A DNA stretch of 58,552 nt from Lachnospiraceae bacterium (GTDB lineage: Bacteria; Bacillota; Clostridia; Lachnospirales; Lachnospiraceae), in assembly GCA_017550535.1 (NCBI GenBank), contig JAFZOS010000097.1, positions 1 to 58,552 on the forward strand, read 5' to 3'. Shown here piece by piece: positions 16,415-25,061 of this stretch (the first letter of the stretch is position 1; every line of letters begins with the position of its first letter). The notes under the pieces were generated by a model. It was not told the origin of the DNA. It was given only the letters and a program-made list of their open reading frames with translations, and made no database searches. The position numbers were made by a program, and so were the translations under genes.

Positions 16415-18394
16415 CTATTGATCCGAAAGCTCTATGAACTGATCGATAAGGCTGTCAATGTATTCTTTTGCTCCTTCATATGTCTGTTCATCGAGGGGAT
16501 CCACGCCGGCTGTCTTAAGAAGCTGTGAGGGTTTGGCAGAATTTCCGGCCTTTAGGAATTTAATATAGTCATCTTTTGCACTTTCATCATTTACGGCTTT
16601 GTTGCATATCGCAGTTGCATATGTTAGGGATGTTGCGTATTTATAAACATAGTATGAGTTATAAAAATGCGGTATCCTTGCCCAATTGATGCCGTCTTCT
16701 TCCATTATCGCAACCGAATCGCCGTAGTATTCCTCAAGGAGTTCAATCCACTTTTTATCCATTGCCTCTGCTGAAAGGGAATCACCGGCTTCTATTGTCT
16801 TGTAACAGTAGTCTTCAAACTCAGAGAACATGCATTGGCCAAGTATAGTATTGAGGAACAGGGTGAGCTGTGCCTGAGTCCAATAAAGCTTTTCCTTATC
16901 GTCTTTCGCCTGTTCGGTCATATGCTTATAGAACATGACTTCATTGGCCGTAGAAGCTACCTCCTGGGTGAATATTTCAGGAGAGCAGTTGTAGGTATTC
17001 TGGTTTTTGGCGGAAAGATCACTGTATACCGCATGCCCCATCTCATGAACTATAGTTGATGCATAGGGGAGTTGTCCGTCGAAATTCAAAAAAACATACG
17101 GCAGGCCTTCATTTCCCAGCAAATATTCATATGCTCCGCTTTCTTTGGTATCGGAAGGATAAACATCCACATGAGCTTTTGTTATTATACTGTCAAATGA
17201 ATCAAGGTATTCATCACCCCAGATGCTTATGGCTTCCCTGCCAAGGTTAACGCATGTCTCGTAATCGGCTTCGGAGTTTTCGATGCTTGCCACAGGAATG
17301 TAAATATCATACATCCCCATTTCCGAAAGACCGAGTGCTTTCTTTCTTGCTGCATAGTATTCGTGAATTTTGGGGAAAAGGGAATGGGCAAAATCTATTA
17401 TTTTGTAAAATGTTTCCGGCTCTACATCATTTTCGTGCAAACAGTAATCAAGTGTTGTATCAAAGCCGCGGGCCTGTGCTTTTGCCCAGTTTCTTTTCAT
17501 TTCACCGGTGAGCAATTCGGCATAGGTATTCTCATACTGGATGCGCATTTTTGAACGCAGCAGGCATGCTTCTTTTCTGAAATCCTGAGTATATTCGGTC
17601 GAGTACATGATACGTGAGTATACATCATCAGTAAGCTTTGCGGTTGTCCCGTCGGGAAATGTGATATCGGGACGTTTAAGTTCCACATTGTCAAAAACCA
17701 AATAGGCATTTTCGGCCTGATCGCACGACTGTTCAAGAAGTGTTTCTACGCGGGATGCTTCTTCCGACAGGGCGACATTATCCGGATCGGTAAATCTGTG
17801 ATAATAGTATGCATATGGAGCCAGCCGCTCGTCTGAAAATATGGTTTTTCTTTCTTCGAGGGGCAGTTCCATTATCTCAGGCTCGATAAATGCTCCCTCG
17901 ACAAGGTATTTCGCGTATGCTGCATTATACTTTGCCGATGCCTGTTTTGCCCAGCTGTCGGATGCATCAAGGCTGGATAAAAATCTAGTGTAAATTGTTG
18001 CCTTGAATAATATCGCATCCATCTTTAATATAGTTTCATCCTCGGTAAGCGCAAGGATATTGTCCGCATTATTAAGCGTACCCTTGTATTTATTGACTTC
18101 AGATGAGTGTGTAATGACATAATCCATATCGGATAAAAATGCATCATGATCGGCATAAAGATCCGTAAGATCCCATTCTGTGGGAAGGTCGGTAAGGGGT
18201 GTAAGGCCTTCTGTTTCTTCGGATACATCCCCGGCATTTTTATTTTCCGTATTGCGTGTTGCATCCCCATACATTTTCAGCAGTGAATCAACATCGTTCT
18301 GAGAAATGTCTATGCTGCATCCGCTAAGATTAACGATAAGAAGTATAACGGACAGCGACAGCGCAGCTAACCTTTTAAATGGATTGTTATTCAT
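16415..18394 (-). CDS. pepF: Lipoprotein M3-family metallopeptidase (oligoendopeptidase F-like)
   Basis: 659 residues. The signal peptide ends in the lipobox LSGC with Cys26 as the acylation site, so it is anchored on the outer face of the membrane; most PepF enzymes are cytosolic and unlipidated, which makes this one notable. The zinc motif is H450-EMGH454 followed by the expected downstream Glu region (FTQEVASTANE). The middle carries GFDTTLDYCLHENDVE, typical of PepF. It hydrolyses oligopeptides of roughly 7-20 residues. The start at 18394 is supported by AGGAGG 7 nt upstream; a longer in-frame start at 18451 would bury the signal peptide. Confidence 0.92.
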   Translation of the reverse strand: MNNNPFKRLAALSLSVILLIVNLSGCSIDISQNDVDSLLKMYGDATRNTENKNAGDVSEETEGLTPLTDLPTEWDLTDLYADHDAFLSDMDYVITHSSEVNKYKGTLNNADNILALTEDETILKMDAILFKATIYTRFLSSLDASDSWAKQASAKYNAAYAKYLVEGAFIEPEIMELPLEERKTIFSDERLAPYAYYYHRFTDPDNVALSEEASRVETLLEQSCDQAENAYLVFDNVELKRPDITFPDGTTAKLTDDVYSRIMYSTEYTQDFRKEACLLRSKMRIQYENTYAELLTGEMKRNWAKAQARGFDTTLDYCLHENDVEPETFYKIIDFAHSLFPKIHEYYAARKKALGLSEMGMYDIYIPVASIENSEADYETCVNLGREAISIWGDEYLDSFDSIITKAHVDVYPSDTKESGAYEYLLGNEGLPYVFLNFDGQLPYASTIVHEMGHAVYSDLSAKNQNTYNCSPEIFTQEVASTANEVMFYKHMTEQAKDDKEKLYWTQAQLTLFLNTILGQCMFSEFEDYCYKTIEAGDSLSAEAMDKKWIELLEEYYGDSVAIMEEDGINWARIPHFYNSYYVYKYATSLTYATAICNKAVNDESAKDDYIKFLKAGNSAKPSQLLKTAGVDPLDEQTYEGAKEYIDSLIDQFIELSDQ

Positions 18395-18525
18395 CTGTTT
18401 CCTCCTGTTTGATCCGGTTTGTATGCGACAAATTATAAATCCCGGTTTCATGGATCCGGTATGGTTATTGTAACATACGCATATGACAGAAGCATTATTT
18501 TTCGGTTAAAAGAATAACTGTAATT

Positions 18526-18541
18526 AACACGTAAATGTGTT
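18526..18541. promoter_or_regulatory. Possible operator dyad upstream of ABC exporter genes
   Basis: Inverted repeat AACAC (18526-18530) / GTGTT (18537-18541) with a 6-bp spacer, just before TACAAT (18541-18546), a plausible -10 without a good -35. A repressor site is possible. No regulator gene is adjacent. Confidence 0.35.
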
Positions 18542-18597
18542 ACAATATCTACTATATCGTTTATTCAAACAGCGCATGACGTTGGCGGAGGGAGTAC

Positions 18598-20430
18598 GTG
18601 TCAAAAACAGATAAGGAAAAGCTCTCATTAAATGTAACCGTGAAAAATGCATGGTATGCCCTGACTCTTGCTTCAAAGATATGTCCGGGCATAGTCATAC
18701 ATTCTTTTTTCCTGTGGCTTATAGGTCATGGCGAGTGGGTGTTTTTTGACGGTGTGTTCATGAGGGTTATAGTAAATGCTTTGGATCAGAACATGGGATT
18801 TGAGCATATTTTCAGGTTCATACTGATAAGCGGCATCGTGTTTGCCGTATGCGCCGTATATACGCTTTATGTTGAAAATGTGGTTTATCCGCTTGATACC
18901 AACAGGCTTTTCGGCGGGATATACAAAAGGATGTATGCAAAGGCCAGGAATGTTGAACTTAAGTGCTACGAGGATGCCGATTTTTACAACCGATATACCA
19001 TGGCAATGGACGGCGCGGAGGAAAAGATAACAGCCATAATAAGGGGCATCCTGGGATCTACCGTCGGAGCCGTTGCGGTAGTGATCGTATTTTATCTTAT
19101 GTATGAGATCGATCATTATGCCATGCTGTTCATCATCCTGCCGCTTTTGGGTAATTTCCTTTTCGGCAACTTAAAAAACAAATATGAGTTTAAGCGTTAT
19201 CAGGAACAGGCGCCGAACGAAAAGGTACTTAACTATGTGGGAAGGATGATGTATCTGCCTGACGGAGCCAAGGAGATACGGCTCTCGAAGGTCTTTGAGC
19301 TTATGAAGAAGCAGTACCGTGAAGCGACGGATAAGAACGTGAGGGTTGCTGTAAAGTACGCCTTTGCCAACTGCAGCCTAAGCTTCTGGCGCTTAACGTT
19401 TACCTTTACGGCTATCTTTGAAGGCGTATTGTTTTATGCCATTTACCGCAACAGGGTTTCCGGAACCATAACGCTTCCCGACCTTACGATAATGACCAGC
19501 CTCATGGTCGCCATGGCCTGGATACTCATAAGGGTGTTTGAAAACGTGATGGAGATACTTAAGAACGGTATGTTCATCAATAACCTGCGCAGTTTTCTTG
19601 AGTATAAGGAGGTTATCCCCGAAGATCAGGACGGCGTGATGCCCGATCCCGATTTTAAGACCCTTGAGTTTAAAAATGTATCATTTTCATACGGTGATAA
19701 GGAAACCATACATGATCTGTCCTTTAAGATAACCGCTGGTGAAACCGCAGCGCTCGTCGGACACAACGGCGCGGGCAAGACGACTATCATAAAGCTGATG
19801 CTCAGGTTATATGATCCGGATTCGGGCGTTATCGAGTATAACGGACGCGATATAAGGGAATACAACCTGCGCGCATACCGCGATATCTTTGCCACGACCT
19901 TCCAGGACTTTGCACTCTTTGGCATGACGGTAAAGGAGAATATCCTTATGGGCCGGCACTATGATGGTGAAGAGTCACTCGTTGTCGATGCACTTAAGAA
20001 GGCCGGCGTTTACGATAAGGTTATGACTCTTGAAAAAGGCACTGATACGATGATGACCAGGGAATTTGATGAAAAGGGTGCAGTGCTTTCGGGCGGTGAG
20101 AGTCAGAAGTTAGCGGTTGCAAGGACGTTTATAAAGGAAGCTCCGATGAAGATATTTGACGAGCCTTCAAGCGCCCTTGATCCGATCGCGGAATATGAAC
20201 TGTTTAAGAATATCTTAAAAGAAGCAAAGGACCGCACTATGTTGTTCATATCCCACAGGCTTTCGTCGGTCAAGGACTGCGATAAGGTGTTCATGCTTGA
20301 GCGGGGCACGCTTGTCGAAGAGGGCACGCATAAGGAGCTTATGGCTCTTGGCGGAAACTACGCTCAGATGTATAAAAAGCAGGCCATGAATTACCTCGCT
20401 ATCGAGGATGAGAGGGAGGTGGTACTGTGA
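18598..20430 (+). CDS. ABC exporter half-transporter A (TMD-NBD fusion)
   Basis: 610 residues: a six-helix exporter domain (~1-345) followed by a nucleotide-binding domain with Walker A GHNGAGKTT, signature LSGGESQKLAVAR, Walker B plus D-loop KIFDEPSSALDP and H-loop ISHRLSS. All catalytic residues are present. GTG start with GGAGG upstream. The final TGA overlaps the next gene's GTG (GTGA), so the two halves are translationally coupled and most likely form a heterodimer. The substrate is unknown; drug, lipid or peptide export are the usual roles. It is not obviously linked to a bacteriocin. Confidence 0.92.
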   Translation: MSKTDKEKLSLNVTVKNAWYALTLASKICPGIVIHSFFLWLIGHGEWVFFDGVFMRVIVNALDQNMGFEHIFRFILISGIVFAVCAVYTLYVENVVYPLDTNRLFGGIYKRMYAKARNVELKCYEDADFYNRYTMAMDGAEEKITAIIRGILGSTVGAVAVVIVFYLMYEIDHYAMLFIILPLLGNFLFGNLKNKYEFKRYQEQAPNEKVLNYVGRMMYLPDGAKEIRLSKVFELMKKQYREATDKNVRVAVKYAFANCSLSFWRLTFTFTAIFEGVLFYAIYRNRVSGTITLPDLTIMTSLMVAMAWILIRVFENVMEILKNGMFINNLRSFLEYKEVIPEDQDGVMPDPDFKTLEFKNVSFSYGDKETIHDLSFKITAGETAALVGHNGAGKTTIIKLMLRLYDPDSGVIEYNGRDIREYNLRAYRDIFATTFQDFALFGMTVKENILMGRHYDGEESLVVDALKKAGVYDKVMTLEKGTDTMMTREFDEKGAVLSGGESQKLAVARTFIKEAPMKIFDEPSSALDPIAEYELFKNILKEAKDRTMLFISHRLSSVKDCDKVFMLERGTLVEEGTHKELMALGGNYAQMYKKQAMNYLAIEDEREVVL

Positions 20431-22241
20431 ACGATAAAGAAACCAAACAGTCGATCCGCCGGGTCTTTTCAAATAATTTTTACTTTTTCAGGCTGATGTT
20501 TGCGGCTTCACCCCGGTTCGTCATTTATCTGACTGTTGATTCTATAAGGAACCAGATATCGATATTTTTTGAGCATACCGTACTCATCGGATATGTTCTT
20601 GAAGCTGCGGAATTTGATTATCCGTTTGCAACGGTCGCGATGAACATCCTTGTACTTGCCGGCCTTATAACACTGGGTATGGTTTATACGGTGATCGCGG
20701 TTGACTACATAGCCGAAAGGGAGCGTCCGAAGGTTAAGCAGAAGATAAGGATGCTTTTGTATGAGAAGGCAAGGAATGTGGATCTTTCCTGTTATGATGA
20801 TCCCGATTTTTACAACGAGCAGGTCCTGGCGATCTCCGAGGTCGACAAGCAGATAGAAAAGGTCCTTGAATTTGTAAGGAATGTGCTTGCCGGCATAACT
20901 GCGTTTATATTTACCGGTGTATTCTTCCTTATGAAGGATAAGGTATCGATAATCTTCGCGGCTGCATCGTTTGTTCTGACAATATTTTTCGAGCAGATAT
21001 ACAATAAGCAGAACTATCTTGTAAAGGTCGAGGGGATGCCGTATACAAGAAAGCGCGATTATATAAAAAGAATATTTTATTTAAGCGATTATGCCAAGGA
21101 GATAAGATTAAATCCCGATGTTTCCGATGTCCTGTTTGAGCAGTTTGAAGAAGCGAACGACGAAGTATATAAGATCGAGAAAAAATACGCTTTTAAGAAG
21201 TGGATACTCGGTTTTGTAAAGGATTATCTGTGTGATGATCTATTCTATTCCGTCATCTTCATCGGGTATCTGGTTTATCAGGCAGCCGTGCTCCACCGCC
21301 TTTCATTCAGTACTGTTGCCATACTGTACGGATCCTTCGGAAGGATGAGGGAGAGCATGAGGGTGTTCTCGGAATCATATCCCAAGGCCTGTGAGAGCAG
21401 CCTTTACATTAACAAGATAAGGAAGTTCCTTGCATTTGAACCGAAGATCGTATCAAAGGAAGGACTCGTTCCGGACACAGGGGCAAAGGAGATAAAGCTT
21501 GAGGATGTATCTTTTGCTTACGGCAGCAGCGACGAGATGATGCTTAAGAAGCTTAACTTAAACATAAAACCGGGCGAAAAAATAGCGCTTGTCGGATATA
21601 ACGGCGCGGGCAAGACAACGCTCGTAAAGCTTTTGATGAGGCTGTATGATGTGCGTTTGGGACGGATACTCGCAGACGGGAATGACATAAGGGATTACGA
21701 CCTTGAAGGATACAGAAATACCATAGGTACGGTGTTCCAGGACTTTATGATCTTTGCCGGCAACGTGACCGAAAATGTGGTACTTGATGTTGAGGATAAC
21801 GCTGATACGGAAAGGGTGCGCAGGGCACTTACGGACAGCGGGCTTATAGGCAGGATCGACCGGTTTAAGAACGGCCTTAAGACAGAACTTACGACCGAGT
21901 TTTCAAAGGAAGGCGTGAACCTTTCGGGCGGCGAGAGTCAAAAACTCGCGATAGCACGCGTATTTTATAAGGATGCCGGTCTTATGATCCTCGATGAACC
22001 ATCGAGCGCGCTTGACCCCATCGCGGAATACCAGCTTAACCATGCGATGCTGACGGCTACCGGAGATAAAACGGTGATCTTTATCTCTCACAGGCTTTCA
22101 ACCACACGTAACGCAGACAGGATAATCATGCTTGAGGACGGAAATATAGTTGAACAGGGAAGTCATGAGGAACTGTTGAAGGCAGGCGGGAAATACGCAA
22201 GGATGTGGAAAGTGCAGGCCGGGGCATATATCGCTGTCTGA
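20427..22241 (+). CDS. ABC exporter half-transporter B (TMD-NBD fusion)
   Basis: 604 residues, same architecture as its upstream partner. Walker A GYNGAGKTT, signature LSGGESQKLAIAR, Walker B LMILDEPSSALDP, H-loop ISHRLST. Both subunits keep a full signature and catalytic Glu, so unlike many heterodimeric exporters neither ATP site is clearly degenerate. GTG start inside the upstream stop with GGGAGG in front. The 24-bp gap to thiT suggests one transcript. Confidence 0.92.
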   Translation: MNDKETKQSIRRVFSNNFYFFRLMFAASPRFVIYLTVDSIRNQISIFFEHTVLIGYVLEAAEFDYPFATVAMNILVLAGLITLGMVYTVIAVDYIAERERPKVKQKIRMLLYEKARNVDLSCYDDPDFYNEQVLAISEVDKQIEKVLEFVRNVLAGITAFIFTGVFFLMKDKVSIIFAAASFVLTIFFEQIYNKQNYLVKVEGMPYTRKRDYIKRIFYLSDYAKEIRLNPDVSDVLFEQFEEANDEVYKIEKKYAFKKWILGFVKDYLCDDLFYSVIFIGYLVYQAAVLHRLSFSTVAILYGSFGRMRESMRVFSESYPKACESSLYINKIRKFLAFEPKIVSKEGLVPDTGAKEIKLEDVSFAYGSSDEMMLKKLNLNIKPGEKIALVGYNGAGKTTLVKLLMRLYDVRLGRILADGNDIRDYDLEGYRNTIGTVFQDFMIFAGNVTENVVLDVEDNADTERVRRALTDSGLIGRIDRFKNGLKTELTTEFSKEGVNLSGGESQKLAIARVFYKDAGLMILDEPSSALDPIAEYQLNHAMLTATGDKTVIFISHRLSTTRNADRIIMLEDGNIVEQGSHEELLKAGGKYARMWKVQAGAYIAV

Positions 22242-22265
22242 TTGATTTGAAGGAGGAGATTATTT

Positions 22266-22970
22266 ATGTCTTATTTTATCAACTATGTCAACGATCCCGA
22301 ATGGGGATCCTACTATGAACTGACAAAGGCGGGTTATATTGCGATCGTGATCCTTATGATCATCATAATAGGGGTTGCGGCTTATCTTGTCGGAAGGAAA
22401 CAGGATGCGGGAAGGTTTGATGTAAAAAAGCTTACCTGTGCGGGGATATCCCTTGCGCTTGCCTTTGTTACATCCTATATAAAGTTCGAAATGCCGATGG
22501 GCGGTTCGATCACGCTGTTTTCCATGTTCTTTATATGCTTTGTCGGATACGCTTTCGGGGTGAAGGTAGGGTTTATAACGGCATTCGCATACAGTATCCT
22601 CCAGTTTATACAGACGGGCGGGAGTTATTTCCTGTCACCGTTCCAGATATGCTGCGACTATTTTTTCGCTTTCACGGCCCTCGGGATCGCCGGATTCTGG
22701 TTCGGCAAAAAGAATGGACTTGTTAAGGGATATATCGTCGCGGCGCTTGTGCGCGGGGTCTTTCATACCATCGGAGGTTATATTTACTGGATGGACTATA
22801 TGCCCGAGTGGTTCCCGCAGTCCTTAAGAAATGTATATTCGATAGCATATAATTACAGTTATATCCTGTCTGAGATGATCATTACCCTGATCATTATAAA
22901 CATCCCCGCGGTCAGATCCTCGATAGAAAGGATAAAAAATATCGTGACTCCCGCAGTGCAAAACAGTTAA
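22266..22970 (+). CDS. thiT: ECF-type thiamine transporter S component
   Basis: 234 residues with about six to seven membrane helices. The core resembles ThiT: a short loop MPMGGSITLFSMFFI, then FGVKVGFITAF, FFAFTALGIAGFWFG and an aromatic-rich extracellular loop (IYWMDYMPEWFP) of the kind that stacks on thiamine. An extra N-terminal helix of about 35 residues precedes the S-component core. It would bind thiamine and use the shared EcfAA'T module, which is not in the window. No TPP riboswitch is visible upstream; the gene has GAAGGAGG and seems to be co-transcribed with the ABC pair. Other S-component substrates are possible. Confidence 0.8.
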   Translation: MSYFINYVNDPEWGSYYELTKAGYIAIVILMIIIIGVAAYLVGRKQDAGRFDVKKLTCAGISLALAFVTSYIKFEMPMGGSITLFSMFFICFVGYAFGVKVGFITAFAYSILQFIQTGGSYFLSPFQICCDYFFAFTALGIAGFWFGKKNGLVKGYIVAALVRGVFHTIGGYIYWMDYMPEWFPQSLRNVYSIAYNYSYILSEMIITLIIINIPAVRSSIERIKNIVTPAVQNS

Positions 22971-22997
22971 TAATCGGCGAGCAAAAGGAAAGCTCTT

Positions 22998-23034
22998 ATG
23001 TTATACTTATAAGGAATCAGGGAACGTATAACAT
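22998..23034. promoter_or_regulatory. Inverted repeat (operator or leader hairpin) before moxR
   Basis: ATGTTATAC (22998-23006) and GTATAACAT (23026-23034) are perfect 9-bp inverted repeats 19 bp apart. The left arm contains TATACT, a possible -10. It could be a dimeric repressor site over the promoter of the moxR operon or an mRNA hairpin. Confidence 0.45.
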
Positions 23035-23052
23035 GAAGGGTTAAAACAGGAT

Positions 23053-23994
23053 ATGGATCCGAATACATCACTTGAAGGAATAGTTAAGTTAAAGTCAAAC
23101 ATAGAAAAAAGGATCGTCGGCAAAGGCGGGCTTATTGATAAGCTCATAATAGCACTGCTTGCCGAAGGTCATGTGCTGTTTGAGGATGTGCCGGGTGTTG
23201 GCAAAACATCCCTGGCAAAGTCACTCGCGGACTCGCTTGCTCTGTCGTTTTCAAGGATACAGTGCACTCCGGATACGATGCCCGGGGATATAACCGGGAT
23301 ATCGATATATAACAGCAGGACCGAAAGCTTTGAGGTTGTTCCGGGACCTGTCATGAACAATATCGTGCTCGCGGATGAACTTAACAGGACGACTCCCAAA
23401 ACCCAGTCGGCACTTCTTGAAGCAATGGAGGAAAAAAAGATAACCATCGACGGTAAGGACTTAAAACTGCCCGAGCCGTTCATGGTAATAGGCACGCAGA
23501 ATCCGCTTGAGACTGCGGGAACATATCCACTTCCCGAAGCCCAGATGGACAGGTTTATGATGAAGCTGTCCGTCGGATATCCCGGCAAGGAGGATGCTCT
23601 TAAAATGGCCGGCCGTTTCCTTGACGGATCACTTCATGATGAAACGGAGGCTGTACTTACGGCACAGGACATCCTTAAGATGCGTGAGGATGTTAAAAAG
23701 GTCGGCATTAACGAAAAGCTTATCGATTACGCCGTTATAATAGTTGAGTCAACAAGAACCGAACCCGATATATCCTGCGGCGCTTCGCCGAGGGCGCTTT
23801 TGTCGATGCTTCGATGTGCCCAGGCTTATGCCGTATTTGCGTCACGGGATTACTGTATCCCGGAGGATATCCTTAATGCGGCACAGCTGACTCTTCCACA
23901 CAGGCTCATCCTTACGGCGCAGGCACGGATGAACCATATGTCGCAGGATAAGGTACTTAAGACGATCACCAATCATATTAAGGTTCCGTCATGA
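23053..23994 (+). CDS. MoxR-family AAA+ ATPase
   Basis: 313 residues. Walker A is GVGKTSLAKS within FEDVPGVGKT, Walker B VLADELNRTTPK, sensor 1 GTQNP and a C-terminal lid with GASPRALLSM. MoxR ATPases act as chaperones that mature or gate partner proteins, and are usually encoded with a DUF58 protein, exactly as here (ATGA overlap). The ribosome site is weak (ACAGGAT). First gene of the moxR-DUF58-transglutaminase operon. Confidence 0.93.
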   Translation: MDPNTSLEGIVKLKSNIEKRIVGKGGLIDKLIIALLAEGHVLFEDVPGVGKTSLAKSLADSLALSFSRIQCTPDTMPGDITGISIYNSRTESFEVVPGPVMNNIVLADELNRTTPKTQSALLEAMEEKKITIDGKDLKLPEPFMVIGTQNPLETAGTYPLPEAQMDRFMMKLSVGYPGKEDALKMAGRFLDGSLHDETEAVLTAQDILKMREDVKKVGINEKLIDYAVIIVESTRTEPDISCGASPRALLSMLRCAQAYAVFASRDYCIPEDILNAAQLTLPHRLILTAQARMNHMSQDKVLKTITNHIKVPS

Positions 23995-25061
23995 GCATTC
24001 GTTTCGATCTTAAGGGCAGTATCGTATATGTACTGCTCCTTACGGCTTGTATCGTATTTGCAAGCTTCTTCGGAGGCCTGCTTCCTTTTGTCCTTTTATA
24101 TGGGATATTGCTGCTCTTACCCGTTTCATTCATCTATATCATACTCAATTATCATTATCTTTCGGTTTTTCAGGAACTTAACGTCCACAGGGTAGTAAAG
24201 GGTGAGGAACATAAGCTTTACATCTCATTTGAAAACAGGGGCCTTTTGCCCATACATGAAATGGAGCTCATTCTCCATTCCGACAGGTGTTCGTTTTCGG
24301 GGATAGGGGATAATGAAAGCATATCCATTGAGCCTTGGAATAAGGTTAAGCTGACTCCCGGTGTCGTGTGCCGCTACGGAGGGACTTATGAGATAGGTCT
24401 TAAGAGCCTCGGCTTTACCGATGCATTCGGGATGATGAAGGTCGTATTTAAGGTTCCTTATTCGTTCAGGGCAATAGTCAGTCCCAAAGTCACGGACATT
24501 GCAAATGAATACCTTGATATTGAAAACATCATTAACAGTACAGGCAGTAAGAGTACGATAAGAAGGGAAGAGATACCCGGAAATGAAATGCGTGATTACT
24601 ATCCGGGTGATCCGCTTAAGGCTGTAAACTGGAAGGTATCTGCGAGGCTTTCAAAGCTTACGGTGAGGATACCCGATAAGCTCGATACAAGGACGGTAAC
24701 GCTTATACTTGAAGCATCAAATGTCCCGGAGCGGATGCAGGATATGGAATATCTTAGGAGAAGGGACTATTTTCTTGAATTTGCGGTCTCGGCCGTCTGG
24801 TATTTTGCAAGGCGCGGCATCCCTGTTTACGTTATCTATCCTGCGGGTAAGATAACAGAGCGGCAGGTTGATTCTTATGATTCTTTTCCGCAGTTCTACA
24901 GCGATATCTCAGGCGGGATAGCCTACCGTTCGGACGATGAGAAGGACCGGATGCATAAACTTGTGCAGGAAAGGAGGCAGGCAGGGGATGGAAATGAAAC
25001 AAGAGTCATCATCACTGAAGATGAGTGGCCCGGTGAAGGTTTTTGTGTCGTTGCCGGATAA
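23991..25061 (+). CDS. DUF58 membrane protein
   Basis: 356 residues. Two N-terminal transmembrane helices (~10-50), a beta-rich extracytoplasmic-like or cytosolic domain, and the family hallmark EEIPGNEMRDYYPGDPLKAVNWKVSA split over residues ~195-225 (key words MRDYYPGD and VNWK). The remainder resembles a vWA-like fold. Function unknown; family members partner with MoxR. Overlaps the moxR stop by 4 nt and the next gene by about 74 nt. Confidence 0.9.
   Translation: MSIRFDLKGSIVYVLLLTACIVFASFFGGLLPFVLLYGILLLLPVSFIYIILNYHYLSVFQELNVHRVVKGEEHKLYISFENRGLLPIHEMELILHSDRCSFSGIGDNESISIEPWNKVKLTPGVVCRYGGTYEIGLKSLGFTDAFGMMKVVFKVPYSFRAIVSPKVTDIANEYLDIENIINSTGSKSTIRREEIPGNEMRDYYPGDPLKAVNWKVSARLSKLTVRIPDKLDTRTVTLILEASNVPERMQDMEYLRRRDYFLEFAVSAVWYFARRGIPVYVIYPAGKITERQVDSYDSFPQFYSDISGGIAYRSDDEKDRMHKLVQERRQAGDGNETRVIITEDEWPGEGFCVVAG

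Noticed and set aside
22242-22265. TPP riboswitch before thiT
   Set aside because: Only 24 bp separate it from the ABC gene and no THI-box sequence is present.
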